The notes under the pieces were generated by a model, which did no database searches, was not told the DNA's origin, and saw only the letters and a program-made list of their open reading frames with translations. A stretch of DNA of 64,000 bases from CAVORB01 sp963736235 (GTDB taxonomy: Bacteria > Pseudomonadota > Gammaproteobacteria > Chromatiales > Chromatiaceae), in assembly GCA_963736235.1 (NCBI GenBank), contig CAVTOR010000006.1, positions 62,001 through 126,000 on the forward strand, read 5' to 3'. Position 1 is the first letter of the stretch. Each line of letters opens with the position of its first letter. Made by a program: the position numbers and the translations under genes. Below are positions 63,422-64,000 of the stretch, one piece after another.

Positions 63422-64000
63422 TCAGTTGTCGCCACCAGCGCCGTTGACGCGATGCCGCAGCCGCCGGAGGCGGTGCTCGCGCGCCGGTCCGCGCGGCAGC
63501 CTGGCGGCGAGCTGCAGGGCGCGGTGCAGGTCTCCCGCCCGGTGCTCCAGGTGCTTGGCGAGGGCCTCGACCGCCCGGGGCTCGTCCCGCTGAGCGAGCA
63601 TCTCCCAGATCGCCAGCGCCTCGTCCCACGCACCCCGACGCCTGCACAGCCCCGCCAGATCCAGAAGGCCCCGCGCGCAGAGCCGCCCACGGTTGGCCGA
63701 CAAGAGACCGAACGCCCGCTCCCTATCCCCGATCCTAAAATGATGCGCGGCGACCGAACGGATGTCCGCCCCTGTCGCCGCCGGGTCACGCAGGCTTTGC
63801 GCGAGGGCCGGCACCAGGGCCGGCAGGGACAGGAGATCCCGGCTGTTGTGCTCGAGGACGCCGGCGAGGGCATCGACCTCCCCCCGCCGCAGCCATGCGA
63901 GCCAGGCGCTCGGGGCCTCGGAGCCCGGCAGGTCTCCTCCACGCCCGACGCCGAGCAGACGCTCCTCGGCCGTCGCCAGCCTGCAGTCCGGCCAGACCGG
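63422..64000 (-). CDS. RNase H-like (YprB-type) protein, C-terminal part
   Basis: The frame is open to the window edge, so the start and most of the nuclease domain are outside. The visible part begins DCRLATAEERLLGVGRGGDL, PGSEAPSAWLAWLRRGEVDA, then LAGVLEHNSRDLLSLPALV, which is the end of the YprB-type RNase H-like domain (the N and D of EHNSRDLLSL belong to the DEDD metal set). A helical TPR-like tail follows (GAWDEALAIWEMLAQRDEPR). Members are annotated as exonuclease-like; the cellular role is not established. Confidence 0.85.
   Translation of the reverse strand, partial: PVWPDCRLATAEERLLGVGRGGDLPGSEAPSAWLAWLRRGEVDALAGVLEHNSRDLLSLPALVPALAQSLRDPAATGADIRSVAAHHFRIGDRERAFGLLSANRGRLCARGLLDLAGLCRRRGAWDEALAIWEMLAQRDEPRAVEALAKHLEHRAGDLHRALQLAARLPRGPAREHRLRRLRHRVNGAGGDN

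Overview
The window comes from a high-GC gammaproteobacterial sulfur oxidiser, probably of the Chromatiales/Ectothiorhodospiraceae type. The basis is a complete oxidative (reverse) dissimilatory sulfite reductase locus, dsrABEFHCMKLJOPNRS, read leftward from 29180 to 14842. It has the DsrEFH sulfur-relay trimer, the NAD(P)H-linked flavoprotein DsrL and the cysteine-less A-type protein DsrR, as in Allochromatium vinosum. Housekeeping neighbours (pepN, a CPYC glutaredoxin, hslR) also fit Gammaproteobacteria. I saw no rRNA, tRNA, CRISPR array or intact insertion sequence.

Layout. Positions 1-14.8 kb hold a fused TRAP permease with a universal stress protein, a TauE/SafE exporter, two tandem membrane coiled-coil proteins, a CidA/LrgB pair with a methyltransferase, a YdjM-like membrane protein, a Wzx-type flippase, a secreted protein, pepN, grx, hslR and a Cys-containing small protein. 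Positions 14.8-29.2 kb hold the dsr operon. Positions 29.6-34.8 kb hold a divergent accessory cluster: a TauD-like oxygenase, a 63-aa protein, a 239-aa helical protein, a Cas6/Cmx6-like protein with no CRISPR array, and a DsrC paralogue lacking both cysteines (RspA type). A PiuC-type dioxygenase and two unknown proteins follow. Positions 34.8-38.2 kb hold a shredded SLC13 transporter, a Kunitz-domain lipoprotein, a cupin-like protein and a glycosyltransferase/phosphorylase remnant. Positions 38.2-43.3 kb encode one 1683-aa adenylation-ketoreductase-carrier-thioesterase megaenzyme. Positions 43.3-49.3 kb hold a leftward TRAP dctPQM / amidase / 2-hydroxyacid dehydrogenase operon. Positions 49.6-64 kb hold a peroxiredoxin with an internal stop, a coiled-coil protein behind a CRP-like site, a metallophosphoesterase, an RND exporter, a second USP, two-subunit pyruvate carboxylase, a TetR regulator with a methyltransferase, and the end of an RNase H-like protein.

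How the parts fit. DsrEFH passes persulfide sulfur to DsrC. DsrAB oxidises the sulfur to sulfite, and electrons leave through DsrL (to NAD+) and the DsrMKJOP membrane complex. DsrN modifies siroheme. The divergent 29.6-32.9 kb cluster shares the dsr upstream region and carries a DsrC paralogue, so a regulatory or maturation role tied to sulfur oxidation is a reasonable guess but is not shown by sequence.

A quality warning applies to the whole window. At least nine otherwise well-conserved loci are broken by single-base shifts, almost all of them +1, while the dsr genes are clean. I read these mostly as sequence error rather than decay.
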